A DNA stretch of 7,372 nucleotides from assembly GCA_036558265.1 (NCBI GenBank), contig DATBFY010000006.1, positions 1 to 7,372 of the forward strand, in the 5' to 3' direction. Position 1 is the first letter of the stretch. Each line of letters begins with the position of its first letter. A program made the position numbers and the translations under genes. The DNA is from RYN-433 sp036558265 (lineage in GTDB: Bacteria > Planctomycetota > Phycisphaerae > Tepidisphaerales > Tepidisphaeraceae). Below the pieces are notes generated by a model. It was not told where the DNA came from, made no database searches, and was given only the letters and a program-made list of their open reading frames with translations. Shown piece after piece: positions 1 to 6,677 of the stretch.

Positions 1-1
1 G

Positions 2-235
2 GAGGGGTTCGTGGCGGGCAAGGGCGTCGTGGTGCGGTGGGAGCGAATCCGCAGGCAGAACCACTGGTTCGATGCGCTGTACAACGCCTGCGCGGCCGGG
101 CATGGGTGCGGGGTGCGGCTCGTTGAGGAGCAGCAGGTCAAGCCGGCGCCGCCGCCGGCCAGGCCGGACTACGACCCGGAGTTCGCCAAGCGGTGGATCG
201 ACCGCGCGAGGGTGCGGAACTGGACGCGATACTAA
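2..235 (+). CDS. C-terminal fragment, tentative phage terminase large subunit
   Basis: The frame is open from the window edge, so the 5' part of the gene lies outside; a GTG at 11 is in frame but is probably internal. It ends at TAA (233-235) followed at once by TAG, a double stop. The visible 77 or so residues include RRQNHWFDALYNACAAG, then a GVRLV segment, then a Pro/Ala linker and a charged tail with WIDRAR. The basic-NHWFDALY-ACAAG arrangement resembles the last helix of the nuclease domain in phage terminase large subunits of the GpA/TerL type, where an acidic residue helps bind metal and the terminase cuts DNA during packaging. That is recall of a motif, not a search result. If correct, a prophage or prophage remnant extends to the left. 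No other phage gene is visible here. Otherwise it is a hypothetical protein. Confidence 0.45.
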   Translation, partial: EGFVAGKGVVVRWERIRRQNHWFDALYNACAAGHGCGVRLVEEQQVKPAPPPARPDYDPEFAKRWIDRARVRNWTRY

Positions 236-268
236 TAGCGCGCATTGACGCCGTTGCTCAACTGGGCA

Positions 269-2170
269 TCACCGCCGGCGCATCGTCCTGGAGAGGGGCT
301 TGCTCGGCCGCGGTGGCAGCACGACCGGTTCGGGCGGTATGGCGGCGCGTGAACGGGCGGCGCTTGGCGTGACGGGTTCGGCGGGGACTGACGGGTTGAT
401 ACTGGCACCGTAGTTCGCCAGCAGCAGGCGGACGTCACTGTTGCCCGACGTACCGTCGCCCTCGAAGTCGCCGGAGGCCCACGGTCCGACGGCTTTGCCG
501 TAGGCGAGTTCCAGCGCCTGGTAATCGGCAAAGTTGACCTGGCCGTCGAGATTGGCGTCGCCCTCAAGCGGCGCGATGCGGATCCAGTTGATGTTGCCCA
601 CCCAGGTCGTCGTGCCGTCGGCGTCGAAGACGATCCGCATGACCTGGTGGCCCGGGCTCAGCTTCACGCCGCGGGTGATCGTCTGCCAGCTCTGCCAGCC
701 GCCGGTGTTGGGCAGCCGGATCGCCAGCGTCTTGTTCACGCCGTCGACGCTGACGTGGAAGATCCCGCCCAGCCTGTCGCTGGCGACGCGGGCAGAGAGC
801 ACGTAGACCCCGTTCCGCTCGACGTTGATCGCGTACTCGACCCACTCACCAGCCTTGGTGTAGCCCAGGTCGAAGCCCCCGCCGGTATCGGCGCTGGCCT
901 CGATGTCCACACTGGTGTTGCGGTACTGCCCGGCCTCGTTGGCGAGCGTGACGTCGTGGAAGGCGACGCCCTCGCCACCCGTATCGAACTGCTCGGCCTG
1001 GATCGTGCCGGGGATCGAGCCGGCGGTGCCATTGAAGGGCTGGCGCGGTTCGGGGACGAGGTTGATGGAGTCGAATTCGCCCACGGCACCGGTCGTCGGC
1101 GAGTTGGTGTCGAATGCCAGTCGCAGGACGTGGCGTCCGGCGGGCAGGCTGATGCCACCCCAGCTCACGTTGCCCGAGCCGAACGCGCCAGCGGTGTCCG
1201 GGACGGCCAGCGGCGGGGTGATCGTCGTGCCGTCGAGCTCGTAGTGGAACGTGCCGCCCGGGCCGTTGGACGCGGCGGACGTCTGGATCTGGTAGCCGCC
1301 GGTGGCGGGGACATCGATCGTGTACTCCAGCCACTCCCCGGCGCTGGCGCCGACGAAGGTGATGACGACCGGGGGGAAGAAGCTGACCACCTGATAGGCC
1401 GTGGCAACGGCCGCATAATTGCGGTAAGGCCCGCCGGAGCCGGTGACGTCGTTGACGTGATAGGCGATGCCCTCGCCGCCGAAGTCGAAGTCCTCGGCCT
1501 GGACGGTGGTCGGGGGGATCCAGGGCCCGCCGAAGAAGGGGGCCTGCACACCTGTGCGTTCCTCGGTGTCCATGATTACGTCCAGGCCGTCCACGTCCGC
1601 CAGGTCGTTGCCGTCGCCGCCGCCGACCGTGTCGCGGGCGTTGTCGTTGGCGAACAGGAGGTCGTCGCCGCCGGCGCCGGCGAGCAGGTCGCTGCCGGCG
1701 TCGCCGATCAGCGTGTCGATCCCGCCCGCGCCGTTGATCTGGTCGTCGCCCTCGCCGCCGGCGATCAAGTCGTCCTCGTCCCCGCCGGCGAGCGTGTCGT
1801 TGCCGGCCTCGCCCAGGATCGTGGACGCGTTGTGGTCGGTATTCTGGATGCTGGCCACGTCATTGCCGTCACCGCAGAGGATGGTAATCGGGCGGTTGCC
1901 GGTTCCCTGGACGATGACGCTGTCGTCACCTGGACCGCACTCGACGCGGATCGAGTTGAACATTGCGGTGTTGAACGATCGCCTGTGGAGGCCGATGTGC
2001 GGATCCGTGTGCTGCACGACCACTTCCTTGGTGGTCGGGTCATAGCTTAAGACGAAGGCGTCGTTCGCCAGTTCCCCGGGCGTGACCTGGTGTACGACCA
2101 GGACGCCGTTCGGATCGATGTCGGCATGCAGCAGCAGACGCGGTTCGAGCGGTTCGCTCCAACAGAGCAT
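269..2170 (-). CDS. Secreted LEPR-XLL protein with RTX-like repeats, two CBM6 domains and a dockerin
   Basis: Predicted 633-residue exported glycan-binding protein. Domains in order: LEPRLLL motif at residues 8-14 (LEPR-XLL N-terminus); glycine/aspartate repeats of RTX type at about 99-190 (units such as GEAGNDTLAGG and GGEGDDQING), expected to bind calcium; a CBM6-like beta-sandwich at about 218-372 with AGEWLEY at 277-283; a second at about 386-533 with AGEWVEY at 440-446; and a type I dockerin at about 537-589. The dockerin has two calcium loops (D538/N540/D542/D549 and D568/D572/D579). The last 44 residues are Pro/Arg rich. No glycosidase, lyase or esterase domain fits in the remaining sequence, so it looks like a binder or adaptor, not an enzyme. 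The ATG at 2170 is supported by AGGAGG six bases upstream and by the motif sitting near the N-terminus. The domain calls are from recognisable motifs; the ligand is unknown. Confidence 0.9.
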   Translation of the reverse strand: MLCWSEPLEPRLLLHADIDPNGVLVVHQVTPGELANDAFVLSYDPTTKEVVVQHTDPHIGLHRRSFNTAMFNSIRVECGPGDDSVIVQGTGNRPITILCGDGNDVASIQNTDHNASTILGEAGNDTLAGGDEDDLIAGGEGDDQINGAGGIDTLIGDAGSDLLAGAGGDDLLFANDNARDTVGGGDGNDLADVDGLDVIMDTEERTGVQAPFFGGPWIPPTTVQAEDFDFGGEGIAYHVNDVTGSGGPYRNYAAVATAYQVVSFFPPVVITFVGASAGEWLEYTIDVPATGGYQIQTSAASNGPGGTFHYELDGTTITPPLAVPDTAGAFGSGNVSWGGISLPAGRHVLRLAFDTNSPTTGAVGEFDSINLVPEPRQPFNGTAGSIPGTIQAEQFDTGGEGVAFHDVTLANEAGQYRNTSVDIEASADTGGGFDLGYTKAGEWVEYAINVERNGVYVLSARVASDRLGGIFHVSVDGVNKTLAIRLPNTGGWQSWQTITRGVKLSPGHQVMRIVFDADGTTTWVGNINWIRIAPLEGDANLDGQVNFADYQALELAYGKAVGPWASGDFEGDGTSGNSDVRLLLANYGASINPSVPAEPVTPSAARSRAAIPPEPVVLPPRPSKPLSRTMRRR

Positions 2171-2176
2171 GGCTGG

Positions 2177-2182
2177 CCTCCT
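2177..2182 (-). promoter_or_regulatory. Strong Shine-Dalgarno for the LEPR-XLL gene
   Basis: AGGAGG on the minus strand, six bases before the ATG at 2170. It is the best ribosome binding site in the window and fixes this start. Confidence 0.75.
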
Positions 2183-2212
2183 GGCCCATGCCCTCCAGAT
2201 ATGCCGAAACAG

Positions 2213-2241
2213 AATCTAGGAAACCGAGGGTTCGATAGCAA
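2213..2241 (-). promoter_or_regulatory. Candidate sigma70-type promoter for the LEPR-XLL gene
   Basis: On the minus strand TTGCTA (2241-2236) and TAGATT (2218-2213) are separated by 17 bases. Each matches four of six consensus positions. They lie in the AT-richest stretch of the window (about 2191-2265), 43 to 71 bases upstream of the ATG. The match is moderate, and planctomycete promoters need not follow this consensus. Confidence 0.3.
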
Positions 2242-2270
2242 TTCAAAATAGTGGAAGTTTTCCCTTGCGG

Positions 2271-2480
2271 ATGGGGTGGGGAAGCGCCCGCGACCAGCTC
2301 ATCGCTCGACTCGTCGGCGGCCACTTCCTGGAAGTGCGGCCGGACGGCATGGTCATGATGCTGCGGGACGAGCGGGTGCCGCGGGTGTTCTTGGCCGAGT
2401 TGGCAGACAAGCAGATGGTCGAACAGGTCAAACCGGAGTGGTGGGCGATCAGCGACAAGGGCCGGCGAAGGCTGCGGTGA
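2271..2480 (+). CDS. Small hypothetical protein, possible winged-helix-like C-terminus
   Basis: Predicted 69 residues from the ATG at 2271; a TTG at 2265 is an alternative start. The ribosome binding site is weak in both cases. I do not recognise the family. The sequence reads as a compact folded protein: an amphipathic helix (ARDQLIARLVGG), a beta-hairpin-like stretch (FLEVRPDGMVMML), a second helix (VFLAELADKQMVEQV) and a final EWWAISDKGRRRLR. A closing 'aISDKGRRrL' is often seen at the end of winged-helix DNA-binding domains, where it forms the last strand and helix, so a small regulator is possible, but the domain is too short to be sure. It is divergent from the LEPR-XLL gene across about 100 bases and convergent with the znuB-type permease gene. 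No signal peptide or membrane segment is visible. Confidence 0.45.
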   Translation: MGWGSARDQLIARLVGGHFLEVRPDGMVMMLRDERVPRVFLAELADKQMVEQVKPEWWAISDKGRRRLR

Positions 2481-2579
2481 GCGGCAGTGCAGATCATGCG
2501 GTGTTTCCGTGGCCAGCGTATCGGCCGGGAGCGCGTGCGGTCGCGCGCTATACTGCGGGCTGGGGCGGCGCCGGCGTGA

Positions 2580-2599
2580 GACCATGGCGACCCATGGTC
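2580..2599. repeat. Perfect 8-bp inverted repeat in the convergent gap
   Basis: GACCATGG and CCATGGTC are separated by the four bases CGAC. It lies between the ends of the plus-strand small gene (2480) and the minus-strand permease gene (2671). On the plus strand a short T run (2608-2611) comes about nine bases after the stem, too far for a normal intrinsic terminator. The rest of the 2481-2670 gap holds no gene I can support. Confidence 0.4.
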
Positions 2600-2670
2600 A
2601 TTACGACTTTTGCCTGGTCCTGCGAAGCCCCGGCCGCCGGTACCGCGCGAGACGATTCACCCGCGCCCGA

Positions 2671-3471
2671 TCATCGCACCAGCAATCCCACGATATGCGA
2701 GAGAAGAAAGAGCGCGAAGCCCACGCCCCCCACGCTCTGGCTGAACGGCCAGGTCATCGTGTTGGAGAGGTAGAAGCCCAGGGCGAAGTCGAGCTCGGCG
2801 ACGATCATCGCCAGGACGATCGCCGGCGCGATGCGCCTGGCCCAGGGTAGGACGGCGGCCGCGGGGAGGAAGAGCAGCGCAAGCACCATCACCACCCCCA
2901 TCGCGTGCGTGCCGACGAGGACGACCAGGCCAAGCAGGCAGAGGAAGAGCAGTTCCCAGAGCACCGGGTAGAGCCGGGCGAGCTGGGCGGTGGTAGGGGA
3001 TTGGGCGAGCAGGAGCCAGCGACGCCACAGGCCCACCGCGATGACCGCCGCGACGAGTAACGCCGGTGTCGCGTAGGCGGCCTCGGTCGGGGTGACGGCG
3101 ACGTCGATGCCCATCAGGAAGTTCTGGAGATCCTCCAGATGTCGTCCGGCATTGGCGATCAGGAGGAATGACGCGCACAGCGCGCCGATGTACAGGCACG
3201 GCAGGAGCAATCCCTCCTGCCGCCGCAGGCGCGTCCAGGCGAGCAGCACCAGCGCCACGAGGACCGCCGCCAGCGCCGCGAGAAAGCTGGACGACCAGCC
3301 GTACTTCATCGCCACCGCCGCGCCCAGCGCCACCACTTCGGGGATCGCCAGCGCGAGCAGGCTGTCGCGGCGGAGCAGGACGAACGTGCCGACGGCCGAC
3401 CCGGCGAGCGCCAGCGCCCCGCCGATGACCAGCGCCGGCCAGAAGAAGACGATCAGGTCCCACCAGTTCAT
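2671..3471 (-). CDS. znuB: Metal ABC transporter permease, ABC-3 family (ZnuB-type)
   Basis: Predicted 266-residue integral membrane subunit of a zinc/manganese-type ABC importer; it would form the inner-membrane channel with the adjacent ATPase. About eight or nine hydrophobic helices are visible, at roughly residues 8-31, 38-56, 61-80, 88-106, 132-149, 168-187, 190-208, 216-236 and 246-264, typical in number and length for ABC-3 permeases. The early RRDSLLALAIPEVVALGAA stretch (34-52) corresponds to the family segment usually written D-A-L-S-H-x-x-L-P-G; the Pro is kept, but the His and the Gly are replaced. The run GTHAMGVVMVLALLFLPAAAA-like (187-207) matches the family's coupling region. 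The ATG overlaps the ATPase stop as ATGA (3468-3471), and GGAGG lies just upstream inside the ATPase gene, so translation is probably coupled. Substrate metal cannot be read from this subunit. Confidence 0.9.
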   Translation of the reverse strand: MNWWDLIVFFWPALVIGGALALAGSAVGTFVLLRRDSLLALAIPEVVALGAAVAMKYGWSSSFLAALAAVLVALVLLAWTRLRRQEGLLLPCLYIGALCASFLLIANAGRHLEDLQNFLMGIDVAVTPTEAAYATPALLVAAVIAVGLWRRWLLLAQSPTTAQLARLYPVLWELLFLCLLGLVVLVGTHAMGVVMVLALLFLPAAAVLPWARRIAPAIVLAMIVAELDFALGFYLSNTMTWPFSQSVGGVGFALFLLSHIVGLLVR

Positions 3472-4166
3472 CGCAATCCTCCCGCGACCGCCAGCCGCGC
3501 CACGAACTGTCCCTTATCGAGCACTTCCACGCGGCTGGGTTCGTCGGATTCGGGCGCGGGGTGGACGAGGGCGACCCGGTGGCACAGTTCGGCGACGTCG
3601 TCCACGTCGTGGCTGATCAGCACCGTGCCGATCCCGGCGGCAGTCGCGCCGGCGAGGGCGCCCAGGAGCAGTTGACGCGAGTGGGCGTCCAGGCCGTCGG
3701 TCGGCTCGTCGAGGAGCAAAACCTTCGGATCCACCGCGAGCACGCCGGCGAGCAGCACCCGCTGCTGTTGCCCGCCGGAGAGCTGCGCGAATCGCCTGCG
3801 ATAGAGCGGCTCGACCTCGAGCATTGCCATTGACTGGCGGATGCGCTGGCGGCGCTGTGCGTCGACCCGGCCGAGGATCGAGAGCGCGGAGGATGGGAGC
3901 GCGGCGGCGTCGAAGGCGGTCATCGGCCAGTGCAGCCCCATCGCCCGGTGCTGCGGGAGGTAGCCGAAGCGGATGCCGGACCCGCGGCTCACGTTCCCGT
4001 TGAGCGGTCGCAGCAGCCCGGTCAGGCCGCCCACGAGCGTGGTCTTGCCCGAGCCGTTGGGGCCGTAAATGCCCAGGCAGCGGCCGGAGTCGACGCGAAG
4101 TTCTTCAACCGTGATGACCGGTCGGCGGGCGTAGCCCAAGGTGCAGTCGGTGAGTTGGATGAGCAT
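3468..4166 (-). CDS. znuC: Metal ABC transporter ATP-binding protein (ZnuC-type)
   Basis: Predicted 232-residue cytoplasmic ATPase that would drive the ABC-3 permease. All nucleotide-binding motifs are present: Walker A GPNGSGKTT (35-43), Q-loop glutamine Q72 in LPQHR, signature LSGGQQQR (129-136), Walker B VLLLDEP (149-155) with catalytic E154, D-loop DGLD (157-160) and switch histidine H186 in SHD. Length is usual for the family. The start at 4166 gives the normal short strand before the first conserved segment, but its ribosome binding site is poor. It follows the binding-protein gene by 121 bases, most of which is a large inverted repeat, and overlaps the permease gene by four bases. The ATPase class is certain; assignment to metal transport rests on its ABC-3 and binding-protein neighbours. 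Confidence 0.93.
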   Translation of the reverse strand: MLIQLTDCTLGYARRPVITVEELRVDSGRCLGIYGPNGSGKTTLVGGLTGLLRPLNGNVSRGSGIRFGYLPQHRAMGLHWPMTAFDAAALPSSALSILGRVDAQRRQRIRQSMAMLEVEPLYRRRFAQLSGGQQQRVLLAGVLAVDPKVLLLDEPTDGLDAHSRQLLLGALAGATAAGIGTVLISHDVDDVAELCHRVALVHPAPESDEPSRVEVLDKGQFVARLAVAGGLR

Positions 4167-4190
4167 TGGATTGCCGTTGTAGTGCTGATG

Positions 4191-4277
4191 GGTGGCCCAT
4201 CGCTTCAGCGATGGGGGCGCGAATCGACCATCGAAACGTTTCGATTCGCGCCCCCACCCCTGAAGCGGTGGACCACC
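4191..4277. repeat. 37-bp imperfect inverted repeat between znuA and znuC (REP-like)
   Basis: Arms 4191-4227 and 4241-4277 match at 33 of 37 positions around a 13-base loop (4228-4240). The inner 16 bp of each arm (4212-4227 and 4241-4256) are perfect. The left arm also contains its own hairpin, CCCATCGC-TTCA-GCGATGGG (4196-4215), and the right arm a weaker counterpart. It fills most of the znuA-znuC gap, begins 11 bases after the znuA stop and ends 24 bases before the znuC start. No T-run follows on either strand. It resembles a paired REP-type element. In mRNA it could protect the znuA 3' end or reduce read-through into znuC. Confidence 0.85.
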
Positions 4278-4287
4278 TGAGGATCGT

Positions 4288-5205
4288 TCACTTCGGTTGA
4301 ACGCCCGCGGCCTTGGCGGTTTCGATCAGCTTGTCCACGTCATACCGGAACAGGTTCTGATATGAACTCGCCTGCGGCACGCCCAGGACGTGATCGGGGA
4401 GGACGATCATCCGGGCCCCGGCCTGGCCGGCGACGTACTGGGCGAGTTTGTCGTCGTCGTACGTCTCGCAGATCACGACCTCGACGTTCTGCTCCTTCAT
4501 CAGGTCGATCACTTTTTTCACGTACGCCGCGCTGGGGGTGATGCCGACCTTCTCCTCGATCGTCCCGACGACGTCGATCGGCACGGCGTCGGCGAAGTAC
4601 TCCCAGGCCTTGTGGAAGGTGACGACTTTGAGCCCCGCGTACGGCTTGAACTGCTCGCGGATCTGTTTGCTTAGGTCGGCCATCTCGTTGACGAACTTGC
4701 GGGCGTTGGCCTTGTAGAGCTCGGCGTTGGGGGGGTCGCTCGCCATCATGGCCTTGGCAAGCGTGACGGCCATGCGCTGGGCGATCTGCGGGTTGAGGGT
4801 GTAGTGCGGATTGCCGTAGGCGTGGACGTCGCCCTGGTCGCGTCCGACGCGTCCGACCGGGACCTCCTTGAGCTGCACGCCCTCGGACATGTCCACCCAG
4901 CCGGGCTGGCCGAAGTTGACGCGCGGGTTACGCGCGCCGCGCAGCAGGTTGTCCCGCCACGGCTCGGTGTCCAGGCCGCTGTGGACGAAGAGGTCCGCCT
5001 TGTTGAGCGCGAGCATCTCGGTCGGCTTGGCCATGACGTTGTGGACGTTCTCGGGGCCTTTCATGACCGAGTGGACGTCCACCTTGTCGCCGCCGATCTG
5101 CCTGGCGATGTCGGCGTAGTCGGTGGTGGTGGTGACGATCTTGAGATTCGCAAGTGCGATGGGACTGACGACCAGCGTCAGCAGGGGGATCAGAAGATGT
5201 TTCAT
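4288..5205 (-). CDS. znuA: Periplasmic metal-binding protein of ABC importer (ZnuA/TroA-type)
   Basis: Predicted 305 residues; captures a divalent metal in the periplasm and passes it to the ABC-3 permease. A signal peptide occupies about residues 1-19 (MKHLLIP, hydrophobic core, cleavage near ALA-N); there is no lipobox. The mature start LKIVTTTTDYADIARQIGG is typical of cluster A-I binding proteins. Likely ligands are H55 (ENVHNV), H134 (GNPHYTLNP) and H198 (FHKAWEYF), with D271 (LPDH) or E247 (CETYDDD) as the fourth. His at the third position, as in ZnuA, favours zinc over manganese, but there is no His-rich loop. The first ligand motif is NVH where DPH is usual. GAAAGG six bases upstream supports the ATG. 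Two tandem hairpins precede the gene, and a large inverted repeat follows it before the ATPase gene. Confidence 0.92.
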   Translation of the reverse strand: MKHLLIPLLTLVVSPIALANLKIVTTTTDYADIARQIGGDKVDVHSVMKGPENVHNVMAKPTEMLALNKADLFVHSGLDTEPWRDNLLRGARNPRVNFGQPGWVDMSEGVQLKEVPVGRVGRDQGDVHAYGNPHYTLNPQIAQRMAVTLAKAMMASDPPNAELYKANARKFVNEMADLSKQIREQFKPYAGLKVVTFHKAWEYFADAVPIDVVGTIEEKVGITPSAAYVKKVIDLMKEQNVEVVICETYDDDKLAQYVAGQAGARMIVLPDHVLGVPQASSYQNLFRYDVDKLIETAKAAGVQPK

Positions 5206-5239
5206 TGGTTGCCTTTCGATTCAGGTTTTGATTGAACTT

Positions 5240-5288
5240 CACGGGCAGGATGCCCGTGGTACGTCAGGCACACGGGCGGGGCGCCGTG
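5240..5288. repeat. Tandem pair of related hairpins between the barrel gene and znuA
   Basis: A perfect 8-bp stem, CACGGGCA-GGA-TGCCCGTG (5240-5258), and a second stem with one bulged base (CACGGGCG at 5271-5278 against CGCCGTG at 5282-5288). Read on the minus strand, both copies start with a GTA-x-CACGG core and end in GCCCGTG, so they look like diverged direct copies of one unit of about 24 bases. They start 11 bases after the barrel gene's stop and end 34 bases before the znuA start. Neither is followed by a T-run. A REP-like or mRNA-stabilising role is likelier than termination. Confidence 0.7.
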
Positions 5289-5298
5289 CTACGGGTCC

Positions 5299-6669
5299 TT
5301 AGCGGATCGCCCAGTACGGGTGGGGCGGGTGGGCGCCGTAGATGAAGGTGACCTGGAAGTAGAGGGTGTCCTCGTCCTTCACGTCGCCGTCCTTGTGCTG
5401 GTACTCCAGGCGGAAGCGCAGGAACTCGCTCCAGTACCAAGTGACGTACGGCGACACCCCCCACACCTCCTGGTGCTCGTCGAGGGCGTTTTCGGTCCAG
5501 TCGAGCCGGCAGCCGAGGTACCAGTCGCGATCGATCTGCTGCTGTGCCAGCAGGTAGGCGCCCAACGCGTGCTGCGTCTGGGAGCGGCCGGTGTCCACGT
5601 CGCCGTAGATGGCCTCGGCCTGGAAGAGCTGGTTGTTGAACCGGCCGGTCGGGTCGGTGTGGATCAGCGTCAGGTCGCCGCCGAAAAGGTTGACGTTCTG
5701 GCGGTTGTCATCGTTGTGCTTGCCGGTCAGCCAGGAGCCGCCGATCTCCAGGTTCCAGTCCCTGGCGATGTCGGCGTTCCACAGCAGATGCACGTTGAGC
5801 GCGGGGCCATCCACGAAGGCGTCGTTGTTGAGCACCGGCGCCTCGTCGCCGCCCCCCTCGCCGCTGATGATCTCGGCGATCGCCTCGACGTACTGCCCGA
5901 ACACGTACTTGGGCGGCACCACGTAGCTGAGCGAGAGGCCCGCATCGTTGAGCGACTCGGGCCCGAGGAACGATTGGTTGACGAAGTTGTTGTCCACCGT
6001 GGGCCAGTCGTGACTGTGCAGGATGTTCTGCCGCCCGAACCGCAGGTGGAACCGCCCGAGCTTGGCGGTGAGGTTCGGGACGCCGAAGTCGTGCAGGAAG
6101 AGGTACGCCTCCTCGACGTCGATGCCGGTGTTGACGTCGCCGCTGACCTGGGAGCGGTTGGTGAAGAAGAGCGGGTCGTCGATGTCGCGGGAGATGGGCA
6201 GGATGACCACGCCGTCCGCCCGCGGGTCCACGGCCGCCCGCAGGTCCAGCTCGACCGAGCCGATGTCGAAGCGGTTGCGCGCCGGGTCGGCGTTGTCGGT
6301 CGAGATGTTGCCGCGGAAGTCGCCGACGACGGCCAGGTCCGGGTTGAAGCTGACCGGCGACCGCTTGACCTGCGTTGTGGGCGAGCGCGATTCCAGGTCC
6401 TGGAGGATGTCGTTGCGGGTCTTGTCGATGTCGTCGGTGGTGGGGCCCGCGGTAGCGGCGGGCGGGCGCTGCTTGAGTTGCTTTTCGAGATCTGAGATGC
6501 GCTGGTCGCGGGCCTCGAGCTCGGCCTGGTGGCGCTTCTCCATGTCGTCGAGACGTCGTTCGAGTTGTTCGATGCGTTGATCGGAACTGGGGGCGGCAGC
6601 CTGGGCCAGCGCTCTGCCGGCGGTCCAGGCCGTCACCATGGCGGTGCAGGCGCAGATGCGCAAGTACAT
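5299..6669 (-). CDS. Outer-membrane beta-barrel (porin-like) with N-terminal coiled coil, probable metal-entry channel
   Basis: Predicted 456 residues. A signal peptide covers about 1-22 (cleavage near ALA-Q). Residues 29-67 form heptads rich in Glu, Arg and Leu (IEQLERRLDDMEKRHQ onward), a coiled coil that could trimerise the protein or reach the peptidoglycan. From about 106 to the end, alternating polar/aromatic strands with acidic loops indicate a porin-type barrel. The segment RFHLRFGRQNILHSHDWPTVDNNF (206-229) and the end FIYGAHPPHPYWAIR resemble an uncharacterised barrel family often labelled zinc-regulated outer-membrane protein; there is no TonB box or plug domain. Acidic and His-bearing loops (271-276, 317-322) could attract cations. 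AAAGGAG lies seven bases before the ATG. It sits directly upstream of znuA, so I infer metal passage across the outer membrane. A general porin is the alternative. Confidence 0.8.
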   Translation of the reverse strand: MYLRICACTAMVTAWTAGRALAQAAAPSSDQRIEQLERRLDDMEKRHQAELEARDQRISDLEKQLKQRPPAATAGPTTDDIDKTRNDILQDLESRSPTTQVKRSPVSFNPDLAVVGDFRGNISTDNADPARNRFDIGSVELDLRAAVDPRADGVVILPISRDIDDPLFFTNRSQVSGDVNTGIDVEEAYLFLHDFGVPNLTAKLGRFHLRFGRQNILHSHDWPTVDNNFVNQSFLGPESLNDAGLSLSYVVPPKYVFGQYVEAIAEIISGEGGGDEAPVLNNDAFVDGPALNVHLLWNADIARDWNLEIGGSWLTGKHNDDNRQNVNLFGGDLTLIHTDPTGRFNNQLFQAEAIYGDVDTGRSQTQHALGAYLLAQQQIDRDWYLGCRLDWTENALDEHQEVWGVSPYVTWYWSEFLRFRLEYQHKDGDVKDEDTLYFQVTFIYGAHPPHPYWAIR

Positions 6670-6677
6670 GAGGAATC

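Noticed and set aside
647..2050. 467-residue plus-strand open frame opposite the LEPR-XLL gene
   Set aside because: Its composition (runs of Val, Ala, Gly, Asp and Arg) is that of an antisense shadow of GC-rich codons; the minus-strand frame has clear domains throughout.
2584..2850. Plus-strand frame starting MATHGHYDF, preceded by a TATACT -10-like box at 2549-2554
   Set aside because: No -35 match at the right distance, no good ribosome binding site, and two thirds of the frame lies antisense to the permease gene with shadow-like composition.
5206..5239. Zur-type AT-rich operator before znuA
   Set aside because: The short AT-richer stretch before znuA has no palindrome of the length expected for a Fur/Zur box.
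5320..6495. 391-residue plus-strand open frame opposite the barrel gene
   Set aside because: Low-complexity Val/Leu/Glu-rich antisense reading; the minus strand encodes a signal peptide, a coiled coil and a barrel in one frame.
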